Positions 54,125 through 63,204 of a stretch of 64,000 nt of DNA are shown one piece after another. The number at the start of each line of letters is the position of its first letter. Positions within the stretch are counted from its first letter, which is position 1. The stretch covers positions 186,001 through 250,000 of the forward strand of contig NZ_FNEY01000001.1 in NCBI RefSeq assembly GCF_900100305.1, in the 5' to 3' direction. The position numbers and the translations under genes were made by a program. The notes under the pieces were generated by a model. That model did no database searches and was not told where the DNA came from. It saw only the letters and a list, made by a program, of their open reading frames with translations. This stretch comes from Paracidovorax citrulli. GTDB taxonomy: Bacteria; Pseudomonadota; Gammaproteobacteria; Burkholderiales; Burkholderiaceae_C.

Positions 54125-55573
54125 ATGTCCTCCAGCTCCGCAGCCGAGATATCCCCTCCGCCAGGTCCTGCCCCGGACCGCCGCATCCTGCTGTGGATCG
54201 TCGCGGTGGGCTTCTTCATGCAGACGCTGGACGCGACGATCGTCAACACGGCCCTGCCGGCGATGGCTGCCAGCCTGGGCGAAAGCCCGCTGCGCATGCA
54301 GTCGGTGATCGTCGCGTATTCGCTCACCATGGCTATGCTGATCCCCGCCTCGGGCTGGCTGGCCGACCGCTTCGGCACGCGCACGGTGTTCCTGTTCGCC
54401 ATCGCCGTTTTCTCGCTCGGCTCGCTGGCCTGCGCGGCATCGCGGCACTTGGGGGAGCTGGTCGCGGCGCGCGTGCTGCAGGGGCTGGGTGGCGCGCTGC
54501 TGCTGCCCGTGGGGCGCCTGGCGGTGCTGCGCACGTTCCCCCGGGGCGAATTCCTGGAGGCGATGAGCTTCGTCGCCATTCCGGGGCTGATCGGTCCTTT
54601 GCTGGGGCCCACCCTGGGGGGCTGGCTGGTGCAGAGCGCATCGTGGCACTGGGTGTTCCTCATCAACCTGCCGGTGGGCCTGATCGGCATGCTGGCGACG
54701 GCCCGCTTCATGCCCGTGCTGCGGGCCGAGCGGCCCGATCCCTTCGATACCGCGGGCTACGCGCTGCTGGCTTTCGGCATGGTGGCCATATCGCTGGCCA
54801 TCGAGGCGGCGGGCGTGGCGGGCCGCGGCGGGGCGGCGGCCCTGGGCGTCGGCGGGCTCGTGGCGCTGGTCGTGTACTGGCTGCATGCGGCGCGCCACGA
54901 ACGGCCGCTGTACTCGCCGCACCTGTTCCGTGTGCGGACCCTGTCCGTCGGGCTGCTGGGCAATCTGTTCTGCCGCCTGGGCAGCGGGGCGATGCCGTTC
55001 CTGATACCTGTGTCGCTGCAACTGCTGCTGGGGTACTCGCCGCTGCATGCCGGCATGATGATGCTGCCCGCAGCCCTCGCGGGCATGGCCGTCAAGCGCG
55101 TGGCGACGCCGCTGATCCGCCGCTGCGGCTACCGCAACGTCCTGGTGGCCAACACCGCCATGCTGGGGATGCTGATGGCCAGCTTCGCGCTGCGCGAACC
55201 CGGCTGGCCGCTGGCGTGGCAGGTGCTGCAGCTGGCGGCCTTCGGTGCCGTCAATTCCCTGCAGTTCTCGGCGATGAACACCATCACCCTCAAGGACCTG
55301 GACGGTGCCAGCGCCAGCAGCGGCAACGGCCTGCTGTCGATGGTGCAGATGCTTGCCATGAGCCTGGGCGTGGCGGTGGCCGGCGCGGTGCTTTCGGAAT
55401 GGAGCCAGGCGTACGGCGGTCCGGAGGTGCCCGGCGCGGTGCTGCACGCCTTCCAGTCCACCTTCCTGACGGTGGGCTTCATCACCATCGCCTCGGCTGC
55501 CGTGTTCTGGCAACTGCCCCTGGAGGCGCGGACGCCGCCCCGCGAAGGACCCGAGGTCTCGGGCCAGGGATGA
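54125..55573 (+). CDS. MFS transporter, DHA2 (EmrB/MdtD) type
   Basis: A 482-residue protein with about 14 helices. FFMQTLDATIVNTALPAMA is the DHA2 motif (D1), followed by GWLADRFGTRTVFL (motif A) and GLIGPLLGPTLGGWL (motif C), typical of proton-driven drug exporters. The ATG at 54125 comes 25 bases after the erpA terminator, so it needs its own promoter. No adaptor (EmrA) or outer-membrane gene is near, so it is more like MdtD, which acts alone. Substrate unknown. Confidence 0.88.
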   Translation: MSSSSAAEISPPPGPAPDRRILLWIVAVGFFMQTLDATIVNTALPAMAASLGESPLRMQSVIVAYSLTMAMLIPASGWLADRFGTRTVFLFAIAVFSLGSLACAASRHLGELVAARVLQGLGGALLLPVGRLAVLRTFPRGEFLEAMSFVAIPGLIGPLLGPTLGGWLVQSASWHWVFLINLPVGLIGMLATARFMPVLRAERPDPFDTAGYALLAFGMVAISLAIEAAGVAGRGGAAALGVGGLVALVVYWLHAARHERPLYSPHLFRVRTLSVGLLGNLFCRLGSGAMPFLIPVSLQLLLGYSPLHAGMMMLPAALAGMAVKRVATPLIRRCGYRNVLVANTAMLGMLMASFALREPGWPLAWQVLQLAAFGAVNSLQFSAMNTITLKDLDGASASSGNGLLSMVQMLAMSLGVAVAGAVLSEWSQAYGGPEVPGAVLHAFQSTFLTVGFITIASAAVFWQLPLEARTPPREGPEVSGQG

Positions 55574-55597
55574 GGGCGGGGCGCCGAGGCCCTGCCG

Positions 55598-56734
55598 TCA
55601 GGCCGGGTGGATGGCGCCGAGCACGCGCGGGCCCGCGGCACCGGTCACCCGGGGCAGGTTGCCCGGCAGCCCGAGCAGGGCCTGGCGGGCGAGCCAGGCG
55701 AAGGCGGCTGCCTCCACCTGCTGCGAGGGCAGGCCCAGCGCATCCGTGGGGTGCACGGCCACGCCATGGAGCAGGGCGGCGATGCGCTGCATCAGGTAGC
55801 CGTTGCGCGCGCCGCCGCCGCAGACCGCGAGCTGCCTGCTCCCGTTCCCATGGCCGATGACGCAGTCCGCGCAGGCGCGGGCGGTCAGTTCGGTCAAGGT
55901 GGCCTGGACGTCGGCCGGGCCTGCCTCGCCGTGCGCACGGGAATAGGTTTCGAGATGGGTCTGCAGCCAGGCCGGGTGGAACAGGTCGCGCCCCGTGCTC
56001 TTCGGGGGTTTTTGCTGCAGGTAGGGTTCGGCCAGCAGGCGGTCGAGCAGGGCAGGCAGGACGTGGCCCTGCGCGGCCCAGGCCCCGTCGGCGTCGTAGG
56101 GCTGACCGGTATGGCGCTCGCACCAGTGGTCCAGCAGCGCGTTGCCCGGTCCGCAGTCGAAGCCCAGCACTTCGCCCTGCGGGCCCAGGACGCTGAGGTT
56201 GGCGATGCCGCCGATGTTCAGTATGCACACGGTGCCCCCCGGCCGGCCGAACATGGCCTGGTGGAACGCCGGCACCAGCGGCGCGCCCTGGCCGCCCGCG
56301 GCCACGTCGCGGCTGCGGAAGTCGGCCACCACGGCGATGCCGGTGAGCTCGGCCAGCAGGGCCGGGTTGTTCAGCTGCAGCGTGTAGCCCGTGCCGTCGA
56401 ACAGGCCGGGACGGTGGCGCACGGTCTGGCCGTGCGCGCCGATGGCCCGGATGGCCGCCGGCTCCAGCCGGGCCGCCGCGAGCAGCCGCGCCACGACGGC
56501 GGCATAAATGCCTGCCAGGCCGGTGGCCGCGAGTGCCGCTCGGTGCAGCTCATCCGCTCCACTGCTGTTGAGCGACAGCAGTTCCGCCTTGAGTGCCTCG
56601 GGCAGCGGTGCCGAGGCAAAGCCTGCCACGCGCATCCGCGGGCCTTCGAATTCGACCAGCGCACCGTCCACCCCGTCGAGCGAGGTGCCGGACATGATGC
56701 CGATGTAGCGTTCGGTGGCGGCGGCCGGGGTCAC
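55598..56734 (-). CDS. anmK: anhydro-N-acetylmuramic acid kinase
   Basis: A 378-residue kinase of peptidoglycan recycling that turns anhydro-MurNAc into MurNAc-6-phosphate. YIGIMSGTSLDGVDGALVEF is the ATP/substrate segment, followed by GAHGQTVRHRP, NIGGIANLSVLG and DCGPGNALLD. The start is a GTG. It follows the M23 peptidase gene on the same strand with a 45-bp gap that holds a copy of the repeat element. The two genes form an envelope-turnover pair. Converges on the MFS gene. Confidence 0.95.
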   Translation of the reverse strand: MTPAAATERYIGIMSGTSLDGVDGALVEFEGPRMRVAGFASAPLPEALKAELLSLNSSGADELHRAALAATGLAGIYAAVVARLLAAARLEPAAIRAIGAHGQTVRHRPGLFDGTGYTLQLNNPALLAELTGIAVVADFRSRDVAAGGQGAPLVPAFHQAMFGRPGGTVCILNIGGIANLSVLGPQGEVLGFDCGPGNALLDHWCERHTGQPYDADGAWAAQGHVLPALLDRLLAEPYLQQKPPKSTGRDLFHPAWLQTHLETYSRAHGEAGPADVQATLTELTARACADCVIGHGNGSRQLAVCGGGARNGYLMQRIAALLHGVAVHPTDALGLPSQQVEAAAFAWLARQALLGLPGNLPRVTGAAGPRVLGAIHPA

Positions 56735-56740
56735 GGGCGG

Positions 56741-56770
56741 CGGGACGCGGCGCAGCCGCTCAGGGGGAGG
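56741..56770 (-). repeat. interspersed C-rich repeat element, partial copy after the M23 gene
   Basis: On the minus strand it reads CTCCCCCTGAGCGGCTGCG and continues GC-rich; it matches the first 25 or so bases of the copy at 18086 with two changes. It begins 9 bases after the M23 stop codon and ends 6 bases before the anmK start. The tail block found in the other copies is missing. Confidence 0.55.
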
Positions 56771-56779
56771 TCGTCGCGG

Positions 56780-58168
56780 TCATTGCGCGCTGGCCTGCTG
56801 CACCTGCGCGGCCGAAGCCAGCTGCACGCGCATGTTCGCTGCCAGGCGGTTGAACGCTGCGCGCGAAGCGGCCGAGACGGGCTGGGCCGCCGCGCTCTGC
56901 TGTGCGAGGACCATCGGATCCTGGTGCTGGCCGTTCACGCGCGATTCGAAGTGGAGGTGGGAGGCCGTCGCCCAGCCCGTCGCGCCGACGGCGCCGATGG
57001 TCTGGCCCTGCACCACGGTCTGGCCCTTGCGCACGTCGATGCGGCTCAGGTGCGCGTACACCGTCACGTGCTGGTTGTTGTGCCTGATGTAGATGACGTT
57101 GCCGTAGCCGTTCTGCACGCCGGCGAAGTCCACCGTGCCGTCCCCGACGGTGCGCACGGCCGTGCCGGTGGGCGCGGCGAAATCCGTGCCGAGGTGGGCG
57201 CGCCACTTCTGCAGGATGGGATGGAAGCGCATCTTGAAGCCGCTGGTCACGCGCGAGAACTCCACCGGCGAGGCGAGGTAGGCGCGGCGCATGCTCTCGC
57301 CTTCCAGCGTGTAGTACGAGCCCTTGGCCGCTCCCGATTCCTGGAACCAGACGGCATCGTAGGTCTTGCCGTTGTTGTGGAACTCGGCGCTGAGCACGCG
57401 GCCGCTGCGCAGCGGCTCGCCGTCGGCTTCCAGCGTCTCGTACACCACCGAGAAGCGGTCTTCCTTGCGCAGCGCCCGGTGGAAATCGATGTTGCTCGAG
57501 AACACTTCCGCCAGCTGGATGGCCACGGCGTCGGGAATGCTGGCCGCGTCGGTGGCGGCGAAGAGCGAGCTGCGGATGATGCCGCCGGCCAGCCGGTTGC
57601 CCACGGTGAGGGGCGCCGTCTCGATGCGGGAGGCGAACGCGCCGCCCTGGCGCTCGACCACGAGACGCTGGAAGTTGCCGCTGTCGTCCTGCACCCAGCG
57701 TGCCGTGAGCTTCACCAGCCGGTGGTCCTCGGTGGTTTCGGCGGACACGGAGCGGCCGCCGCGGCCCAGCAGGTTCTGGCGCACCTGCCCGTCGCCGCGC
57801 AGGAATGCGGCGGCCTCGGGGTCGGCCACGCCCAGGCGCTGCAGGATGGCTTCGGCCGTGTCGCTGCTGCGGGTCTGGTCGGTGCGGTAGAGCGAATAGC
57901 TGGGGATGCCCACCAGCGCGGAGAGCGGCTGGTCGCCTGCGAGGGACTCGACGGGGTACGCGACGATGGTGCGGGGCAGGTCGCCCGGATCGGGGGCGAA
58001 CGACGCCACGGCGAAGGCGCCGCCTCCACCGGTGAGCAGAATGGCCGCGACCGCTGCGGTGATGCGTTTGGGATGGGTCCGGGCGAAGCGCGAGAGCCGA
58101 TCCAGCAATGCAAGGCCGGCGGATGTCAAGCCGTTGTTCAAGAGTCTGTACCCCAGGGTGAAGCGCAT
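56780..58168 (-). CDS. M23 (LytM) family peptidase with membrane anchor
   Basis: A 462-residue protein. A basic stretch and a helix at about residues 36-55 anchor it in the inner membrane; the middle resembles the OapA/LysM-like region of E. coli MepM-type enzymes. The zinc site is complete: [18 protein letters not shown] with His and Asp, and [10 protein letters not shown]. It should cut peptidoglycan cross-links. The start is uncertain: ATG at 58168 is used, with ATG 58189 and a TTG at 58273 as alternatives. Divergent from tyrS; anmK follows on the same strand. Confidence 0.88.
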   Translation of the reverse strand: MRFTLGYRLLNNGLTSAGLALLDRLSRFARTHPKRITAAVAAILLTGGGGAFAVASFAPDPGDLPRTIVAYPVESLAGDQPLSALVGIPSYSLYRTDQTRSSDTAEAILQRLGVADPEAAAFLRGDGQVRQNLLGRGGRSVSAETTEDHRLVKLTARWVQDDSGNFQRLVVERQGGAFASRIETAPLTVGNRLAGGIIRSSLFAATDAASIPDAVAIQLAEVFSSNIDFHRALRKEDRFSVVYETLEADGEPLRSGRVLSAEFHNNGKTYDAVWFQESGAAKGSYYTLEGESMRRAYLASPVEFSRVTSGFKMRFHPILQKWRAHLGTDFAAPTGTAVRTVGDGTVDFAGVQNGYGNVIYIRHNNQHVTVYAHLSRIDVRKGQTVVQGQTIGAVGATGWATASHLHFESRVNGQHQDPMVLAQQSAAAQPVSAASRAAFNRLAANMRVQLASAAQVQQASAQ

Positions 58169-58326
58169 GCAGGCCCGGGAAGGCGGCATGTGCGGGATGT
58201 CCGTGGTCTCAGCGGCTGCTGGCACCGGGCCGGAAGGCGGAGCCGGCGGGCGCACTAGAATCCGCCGCTGCAAAGGTGGCAGGAAGTATAGCCACCGACC
58301 TACTTGGCGAACCCCGTAAAACCCTT

Positions 58327-59559
58327 ATGAATCAATCCGCTGTTACAACATTCCCGGTCACCGATGGTGTAGGACGGGCGCTGGAGGTGTCATTGCGCGG
58401 AGTCGAGGAATTGCTGCCCCGGGACGAGTGGACGCGCAAGCTCGCGCGCTCCGAGGCGACGGGGATTCCGCTGCGCATCAAGCTGGGCCTCGACCCCACG
58501 GCGCCGGACATCCACATCGGCCACACGGTGGTGCTCAACAAGATGCGCCAGCTGCAGGACCTGGGGCACCAGGTGATCTTCCTCATCGGTGATTTCACCA
58601 CGCTGATCGGCGACCCGTCCGGCCGCAATTCCACGCGTCCGCCGCTCACGCCGGAACAGATCAAGGTGAATGCGGAAACCTACTACCGCCAGGCGAGCAT
58701 GGTGCTGGACCCCGCGAAGACCGAGATCCGCTACAACAGCGAATGGTGCGAGCCGCTGGGCGCGGCCGGCATGATCCAGCTGGCGGCCAAGTACACCGTG
58801 GCCCGCATGATGGAGCGCAACGATTTCCACCAGCGGTTCACGGACGGCAGCTCCATCAGCCTGCACGAGTTCCTCTACCCGCTGCTGCAGGGCTACGACT
58901 CCGTGGCGCTCAGGAGCGACCTGGAGCTGGGTGGCACGGACCAGAAGTTCAACCTGCTGATGGGGCGCCACCTGCAGCAGGAGTACGGCCAGGAGCCGCA
59001 GTGCATCCTGACGATGCCGCTGCTGGTGGGGTTGGACGGCGTGGACAAGATGTCCAAGTCCAAGGGCAATTACATCGGCATCACCGAAGACGCCAACACC
59101 ATGTTCGCCAAGGTGCTGTCCATCTCGGACGACCTGATGTGGGACTGGTACACGCTGCTGTCGTTCAAGTCGCTGGCGGAGATCGCCGCGCTGCGCCAGG
59201 AAGTGGAGGGTGGGCGCAACCCCAAGGACGCCAAGGTGACGCTGGCCCGGGAAATCACCACGCGCTTCCACAGCGCCGCCGCGGCCGATGCGGCCGAAGC
59301 GGATTTCGCCAACCGCAGCAAGGGCGGCGTGCCGGACGAGATCCCCGAGGTGTCGCTGGAGGGCGCGCCGCTGGGCATCGGCGCCCTGCTCAAGCAGGCG
59401 AACCTGGCTCCGTCCACGAGCGAAGCCAACCGCCTGATCGACGGCGGCGGCGTGCGCGTGGAAGGCAGCGTGGTGAGCGACCGCGGCCTGAAACTGGAGG
59501 CGGGTACCTATGTGGTGCAGGTGGGCAAGCGCAAGTTCGCCCGCGTGACGCTGGGCTGA
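58327..59559 (+). CDS. tyrS: tyrosyl-tRNA synthetase
   Basis: A 410-residue class I synthetase. HIGH-type motif HIGH at residues 63-66 and KMSKS at 241-245 form the ATP site; an S4 RNA-binding domain is at about residues 345-405. The sequence is of the TyrZ-like branch common in betaproteobacteria. Divergent from the M23 peptidase. A GC-rich perfect hairpin follows (59567-59587). Confidence 0.97.
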   Translation: MNQSAVTTFPVTDGVGRALEVSLRGVEELLPRDEWTRKLARSEATGIPLRIKLGLDPTAPDIHIGHTVVLNKMRQLQDLGHQVIFLIGDFTTLIGDPSGRNSTRPPLTPEQIKVNAETYYRQASMVLDPAKTEIRYNSEWCEPLGAAGMIQLAAKYTVARMMERNDFHQRFTDGSSISLHEFLYPLLQGYDSVALRSDLELGGTDQKFNLLMGRHLQQEYGQEPQCILTMPLLVGLDGVDKMSKSKGNYIGITEDANTMFAKVLSISDDLMWDWYTLLSFKSLAEIAALRQEVEGGRNPKDAKVTLAREITTRFHSAAAADAAEADFANRSKGGVPDEIPEVSLEGAPLGIGALLKQANLAPSTSEANRLIDGGGVRVEGSVVSDRGLKLEAGTYVVQVGKRKFARVTLG

Positions 59560-59566
59560 CACCAGA

Positions 59567-59587
59567 ACCCGGGGCCTGGGCCCGGGT
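59567..59587 (+). terminator. GC-rich hairpin between tyrS and the LysR gene
   Basis: ACCCGGG and CCCGGGT form a perfect 7-bp stem around GCCTGGG in the 39-bp gap between the two converging genes. No T-run, so its termination strength is doubtful. Confidence 0.5.
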
Positions 59588-59598
59588 GCCGCCGCTGG

Positions 59599-60591
59599 TC
59601 AGCCCAGGTCGTCGTTCAGGTCCGGATCGGGGACTTCGCCCACGGCTTCACGGGTGAGTTGCGCCTCGCGCAGCAGCCAGGCGCAGAACGCCTTGATCTC
59701 GGGGCGCTGCCCGCTGCGCGGCCCCACCAGCAGCCAGTACACCAGCGGCGAGTCGAGCCGGTAGCCGGGCAGGACCTCCACGAGGTCGCCGGATGCGAGG
59801 CTGTCCGCGATGAGCGGCATCCGTGCGAGCGCGAGGCCCTGGCCGGTGAGCGCGGCCTGCACGATCTGGTGGGCGTAGTTGAAGTAGAGCCAGCGCTTGG
59901 GCTGCAGCTTGGATTGGCCGTTCTGCTCGAACCACCGCCGCCACGTCAGCCATTCCAGGTAGGCCATGCGGTGGGCGTCGCCGGCCTCGATCAGCGTGAA
60001 CTGGGCGACGTCCGCGGGCCTGCGGATGGGCGGGCCGCTCTTGAGCAGCCACGGGCTGGCCACCACGGCGAGCTGCTCGCCGAACAGCCGCTGCGCGCCA
60101 TGCGGCTGCGAGCCCGGCACGGCATAGCGCAATGCCAGATCGACGTCCGCGGTTTCCAGGTCCACGGACACGTCGCTCGCATCGATGCGGATGTCGATGT
60201 CGGGGTTGTCGCGCTGGAATTCCTCCATGCGCGGAATCAGCCACATGGAGGCGAAGCTGGCCCAGGTCGTGATCGCCACGCTCTTGCGCCCGGCGGTCTG
60301 CCGCACGAGCCGCACGCTGGCATCGAGCCTTTCCAGGGCCGGTGCCACGGCGCGCTGCAGTTGCGCCCCCGCGCTCGTGAGCTCCACCGCGCGCGTGTGC
60401 CGCAGGAAGAGCGGCACGCCCACCTCGTCTTCTAGTGCCTGGATCTGGCGGCTTACCGCCGATTGCGTGAGGGACAGTTCCTCGGCGGCGGCGCGGAAGT
60501 TCAGGTGCCGGGCCACGGCCAGGAAGGCGCGCCAGTGGCCGACCGCCACGGGCCGCGTGCGCAGGTGAGCAACAGGGGCGGGAATTGTCAT
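59599..60591 (-). CDS. LysR-type regulator, GcvA-like
   Basis: A 330-residue regulator. The helix-turn-helix is in FRAAAEELSLTQSAVSRQIQALEDEVG (about residues 33-59) after a short N-terminal tail; the effector domain has SFASMWLIPRMEEFQRDNPDIDIRID, the GcvA-subfamily style. It is divergent from two DUF2917 genes across a 139-bp region that contains AT-rich possible operator sequence at about 60630-60650. Control of those genes is therefore likely but not shown. Confidence 0.88.
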   Translation of the reverse strand: MTIPAPVAHLRTRPVAVGHWRAFLAVARHLNFRAAAEELSLTQSAVSRQIQALEDEVGVPLFLRHTRAVELTSAGAQLQRAVAPALERLDASVRLVRQTAGRKSVAITTWASFASMWLIPRMEEFQRDNPDIDIRIDASDVSVDLETADVDLALRYAVPGSQPHGAQRLFGEQLAVVASPWLLKSGPPIRRPADVAQFTLIEAGDAHRMAYLEWLTWRRWFEQNGQSKLQPKRWLYFNYAHQIVQAALTGQGLALARMPLIADSLASGDLVEVLPGYRLDSPLVYWLLVGPRSGQRPEIKAFCAWLLREAQLTREAVGEVPDPDLNDDLG

Positions 60592-60654
60592 GGTGCTCGC
60601 ATGCCGGTTGCGTCGGCTGGATTAATGAGTCGATTGCATGAAATTATGGCCGTG

Positions 60655-60674
60655 TTTTCATTGGACCGCATCTG
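60655..60674 (+). promoter_or_regulatory. conserved upstream box, copy 1 (DUF2917 gene 1)
   Basis: TTTTCATTGGAC followed by CGCATCTG, 56 bases before the ATG of the first DUF2917 gene. The same box, with one substitution and one base fewer, lies 51 bases before the second DUF2917 gene at 61279-61297. A TTGGAC core could be a -35 element, but no clear -10 follows. Confidence 0.55.
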
Positions 60675-60730
60675 TTTTGGAAAAGAAACTCATTGCACGG
60701 CAACCACTTGAAGACATTGGAGAGCAGGCC

Positions 60731-61210
60731 ATGGATGCATTGCAATTTCCGGATTCGCAACAATGGGGCATGCCGGCGGGTGGTCGGCGGCTGGCTTGCG
60801 GCCACGCCCTCGGACTGCGGCCGCGGCGCGCCGGGATCCTGGAGGTCGTCCACGGGGCGGTCTGGCTGACGGTGACGGGCCCCGCGGCCCAGGGCGGGGA
60901 TCTGCTCCTGCGCAGGGGCGACACGTTCCGTATCGCAGCGGGGCAGCACGCCGTGCTGGAGCCCTGGATGGCTTCGGGCCGGACGGACGGCGTGTCGTTC
61001 CTGTGGACGCAGGAGTGCACGCAGAGCGTGCCGGTGGCTGTGGCCTGCAGGTCCGTGGCGCGGGCCCTGGGCGACATGGCCCGCTCCCATGCGGCCTTGG
61101 GTGGCGCGGTGGCGGCACTGGGACGGGCCCTCTGGAGCGCGGCCGCCGGGCCACGTGGCGGTCACGGCGTTCCGCTGTCTGCGCTGCGGTTGGCGAAGTG
61201 GCGCCATTGA
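60731..61210 (+). CDS. DUF2917 domain protein 1
   Basis: A 159-residue protein with a central beta-rich domain at about residues 25-85 (ILEVVHGAVWLTVTGP, LLRRGDTFRIAAGQHAVLEP), a DUF2917 pattern like a cupin-type strand set. The C-terminal 70 residues are Ala/Gly-rich and helical. AGAGCAGG precedes the ATG. A shorter paralogue lies 138 bases downstream with the same upstream box. The DUF has no known function; a role in regulation is sometimes guessed and not supported here. Confidence 0.75.
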   Translation: MDALQFPDSQQWGMPAGGRRLACGHALGLRPRRAGILEVVHGAVWLTVTGPAAQGGDLLLRRGDTFRIAAGQHAVLEPWMASGRTDGVSFLWTQECTQSVPVAVACRSVARALGDMARSHAALGGAVAALGRALWSAAAGPRGGHGVPLSALRLAKWRH

Positions 61211-61278
61211 TGCGTCCAGGTCATCGATAGGGCCGCGTTTGGGAATTGATGCGGAAACCGCATGGTTTTCCCGGCTGC

Positions 61279-61297
61279 TTTTCATTGGACGGCTCTG
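61279..61297 (+). promoter_or_regulatory. conserved upstream box, copy 2 (DUF2917 gene 2)
   Basis: TTTTCATTGGAC followed by GGCTCTG, matching the box at 60655-60674 and at a similar distance from the start codon. A perfect dyad ATGCGG-AAA-CCGCAT lies just before it at 61249-61263. Confidence 0.55.
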
Positions 61298-61348
61298 CGG
61301 TGCCAGAGGAAAAATCCTGAAAAGACCAGGGTTTACCAGGAGAGAGCA

Positions 61349-61711
61349 ATGTCTGCTTCACATGTTCTGAATTTTCAACAATCCGCCGCCCGTGACCGTG
61401 CTACCGGGATGGATGTCTATCGGCTGGACTCCGGCAAGGCCCACAGCCTGCGTCCGCGCGTGCCGATGGCCCTGCGCATCGCTTCGGGCCGGGCATGGGT
61501 GACCATCGACGACGGCCTGCCGGGCGGGTCCGATCCCGCCGCGGGCGACATCGTCCTGCATGCCGGCCAGACGCTCTGGATCGCCGCCGGCCAGCATGCC
61601 GTCATCGAGCCGCTGGGCAAGGATGCGGTGCAGTACTACCGCTTCGACATCTCGCGCGTGGTGAAGGGCGAATCGGCTGGCCAGGGCGTGGTGTCCGCCT
61701 GCTGCGCCTGA
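61349..61711 (+). CDS. DUF2917 domain protein 2
   Basis: A 120-residue paralogue of the preceding gene. Matching segments are PMALRIASGRAWVTIDDG and HAGQTLWIAAGQHAVIEPLG, aligned with the GQHAVLEP stretch of the first protein. It lacks the long C-terminal extension and ends in three cysteines near the end (VVSACCA has two adjacent Cys). CAGGAG lies 8 bases before the ATG. The pair is a tandem duplication including the upstream box. Function unknown. Confidence 0.78.
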   Translation: MSASHVLNFQQSAARDRATGMDVYRLDSGKAHSLRPRVPMALRIASGRAWVTIDDGLPGGSDPAAGDIVLHAGQTLWIAAGQHAVIEPLGKDAVQYYRFDISRVVKGESAGQGVVSACCA

Positions 61712-61720
61712 GCGCGGGTC

Positions 61721-61767
61721 GCGCCGGTTATCCGGCGCTCGTGCCGGCCGGGCTCGCGGCCGGTTTT
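61721..61767 (+). terminator. two hairpins between DUF2917 gene 2 and the BLUF gene
   Basis: GCGCCGG/CCGGCGC at 61721-61738 (loop TTAT) and CCGGCC/GGCCGG at 61744-61763 followed by TTTT. The second should terminate the plus-strand transcript. Confidence 0.7.
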
Positions 61768-62180
61768 CAAATTTCCAGGTCGATGGCGAGCGCCTCGAAG
61801 GCGGCCATGGCCTCGCTGCCCGCCAGCGACTCCATGCGGGGCAGCGCATCTTCGTCTTCCAGCGTGCTGAAGGCGAGGCTGAACCGCTGGAAGCGGCGCT
61901 GCATGAGCGGACCCTGATGCAGCACTTCCATCGCGGTGTGGCGCCCGTCGTTGCGGATGCGCTCCAGCAGGGGAACCAGGCGGTCCGGGGAGCCTTCCAG
62001 CTGCTGGCAGAAACGTTGCCCGTCGAACACCAGCAGGCCGGTGATGCCGTCCCGGACGTTGGAGAGGCGGGCGTGGGCGGCGATGGTGGCCACGATGCCC
62101 ACGGGCTGCCCGGGCGCCAGCGTGCTGACATAGAGCACTTCATGGAGAGGCGCCGTCAGCGGAGGAGGGAAAAGCGTCAT
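61767..62180 (-). CDS. BLUF domain photoreceptor
   Basis: A 137-residue short-type BLUF protein that should bind FAD and sense blue light. The three core residues Tyr17 (LYVSTL), Asn41 (SNVRDGITG) and Gln59 (FCQQLEG) have exactly the spacing of AppA Tyr21/Asn45/Gln63. The usual Trp and Met in the fifth strand correspond here to Phe100 and Leu102 (RFQRFSLAF). No output domain follows, so it must work by protein contacts. Divergent from a Crp/Fnr regulator gene. The stop overlaps the terminator hairpin edge. Confidence 0.9.
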   Translation of the reverse strand: MTLFPPPLTAPLHEVLYVSTLAPGQPVGIVATIAAHARLSNVRDGITGLLVFDGQRFCQQLEGSPDRLVPLLERIRNDGRHTAMEVLHQGPLMQRRFQRFSLAFSTLEDEDALPRMESLAGSEAMAAFEALAIDLEI

Positions 62181-62207
62181 GGACTTTCCACTCTAGAGAA
62201 CACCTCG

Positions 62208-62260
62208 GCAGGCCGCAATGTCAAAAGACATAGCCTGCGGGAACACCGATTGCCTAGAAT
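62208..62260 (+). promoter_or_regulatory. divergent control region with 5-4-5 dyad and -10 box
   Basis: ATGTC-AAAA-GACAT (62218-62231) is a perfect dyad with the 5-4-5 layout of Crp/Fnr sites. GCAGGC and GCCTGC (62208-62213, 62233-62238) extend it. TAGAAT at 62255-62260 gives a start near 62267 for the Crp/Fnr gene, which puts the dyad centre near -42, the class II activator position. Confidence 0.6.
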
Positions 62261-62314
62261 CGCCGCCGCGCTATTGTTGCGCTCCCTTCCATTTCCTCCG
62301 CAAGCGCTGGCCGT

Positions 62315-63085
62315 ATGAGTACCGATGTCGTTTCCGCTGGGCCCCTCCTGGAGGTCCCGCGCCATTGCGGTGCCTGCCGGCTCCGCCAGCGCACCCAGGC
62401 CTTCACTCCGGCGACGGGCGAAGAATTGTCCTTCATCGAGTCCTACCGCTGCGGCGTGGAAATGGTGAGGGCGGGCGGCACCCTGATCCGCGAGCGCCAG
62501 TCCGGCGGCCGGCTCTATACGCTCTACAGCGGCTGGGCCTTCCGCTACAAGACGCTGTCGGACGGGCGTCGGCAGATCCTGAATTTCCTGCTTCCGGGCG
62601 ACCTGGTGGGATTGCAGCAGGAGTTTTCCGACGCCGCCCTGCACGGCGTGGAAGCCGTGACGGACTGCGCCTTCTGCGCGTTCGATGCCGATGGCCTGTG
62701 GTCGATGTTCCGCGAACATGCGCGGCTGGCCTACGGGGTCACGTGGCTGGCGGCCCGGGGCGAAGGCATGGTGGACGACAACCTGCTCACGGCCGGCCGG
62801 CGCTCCGCGATCGAGCGGGTGGCCGTGCTGCTGGTGCACCTGTATCGCCGCCTGGACCGGCTGGGGCTGGCGGAGGGTGGATCGGTGGATTTCCCGATCA
62901 ACCAGCAGCACATCGCTGATGCGCTGGGGTTGTCGCTGGTGCACACCAACAAGACGCTGCGGCGCCTGTCCGAGATGGGGATGCATGAAATCTCGGGGGG
63001 GCGCCTGCGGCTGCTCAATCCACGGGCGCTGGCGCGCATCGGGGAATACTACGACGTCATTCCCCGGCCCGTGCCCCTGCTGTGA
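62315..63085 (+). CDS. Crp/Fnr family transcriptional regulator
   Basis: A 256-residue regulator. The cyclic-nucleotide-like sensor domain covers about residues 25-150 (GGRLYTLYSGWAFRYKTLSDGRRQILNFLLPGDLVGLQQ) and the winged helix-turn-helix about 195-245 (INQQHIADALGLSLVHTNKTLRRLSEMGM). The N-terminus has CGAC (Cys18, Cys21), but the third FNR cysteine spacing is missing, so a [4Fe-4S] oxygen sensor is not assured. It is divergent from the BLUF gene and its own upstream dyad suggests self-regulation. Confidence 0.9.
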   Translation: MSTDVVSAGPLLEVPRHCGACRLRQRTQAFTPATGEELSFIESYRCGVEMVRAGGTLIRERQSGGRLYTLYSGWAFRYKTLSDGRRQILNFLLPGDLVGLQQEFSDAALHGVEAVTDCAFCAFDADGLWSMFREHARLAYGVTWLAARGEGMVDDNLLTAGRRSAIERVAVLLVHLYRRLDRLGLAEGGSVDFPINQQHIADALGLSLVHTNKTLRRLSEMGMHEISGGRLRLLNPRALARIGEYYDVIPRPVPLL

Positions 63086-63204
63086 CCGCCGGGGGGCGGG
63101 CTGGCGGCCCTGCCAGCAGCGGCGGCGGATAATCGGCCATTCCGGCCCGATGGCCGGTGGCGCGCCGTTCCGATCTTTCCTCCCCCATTTCCCTTCCTAT
63201 TCCC

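Noticed and set aside
62360-62470. FNR-type [4Fe-4S] cluster in the Crp/Fnr regulator
   Set aside because: Only Cys18 and Cys21 match; the third N-terminal cysteine of FNR is missing.
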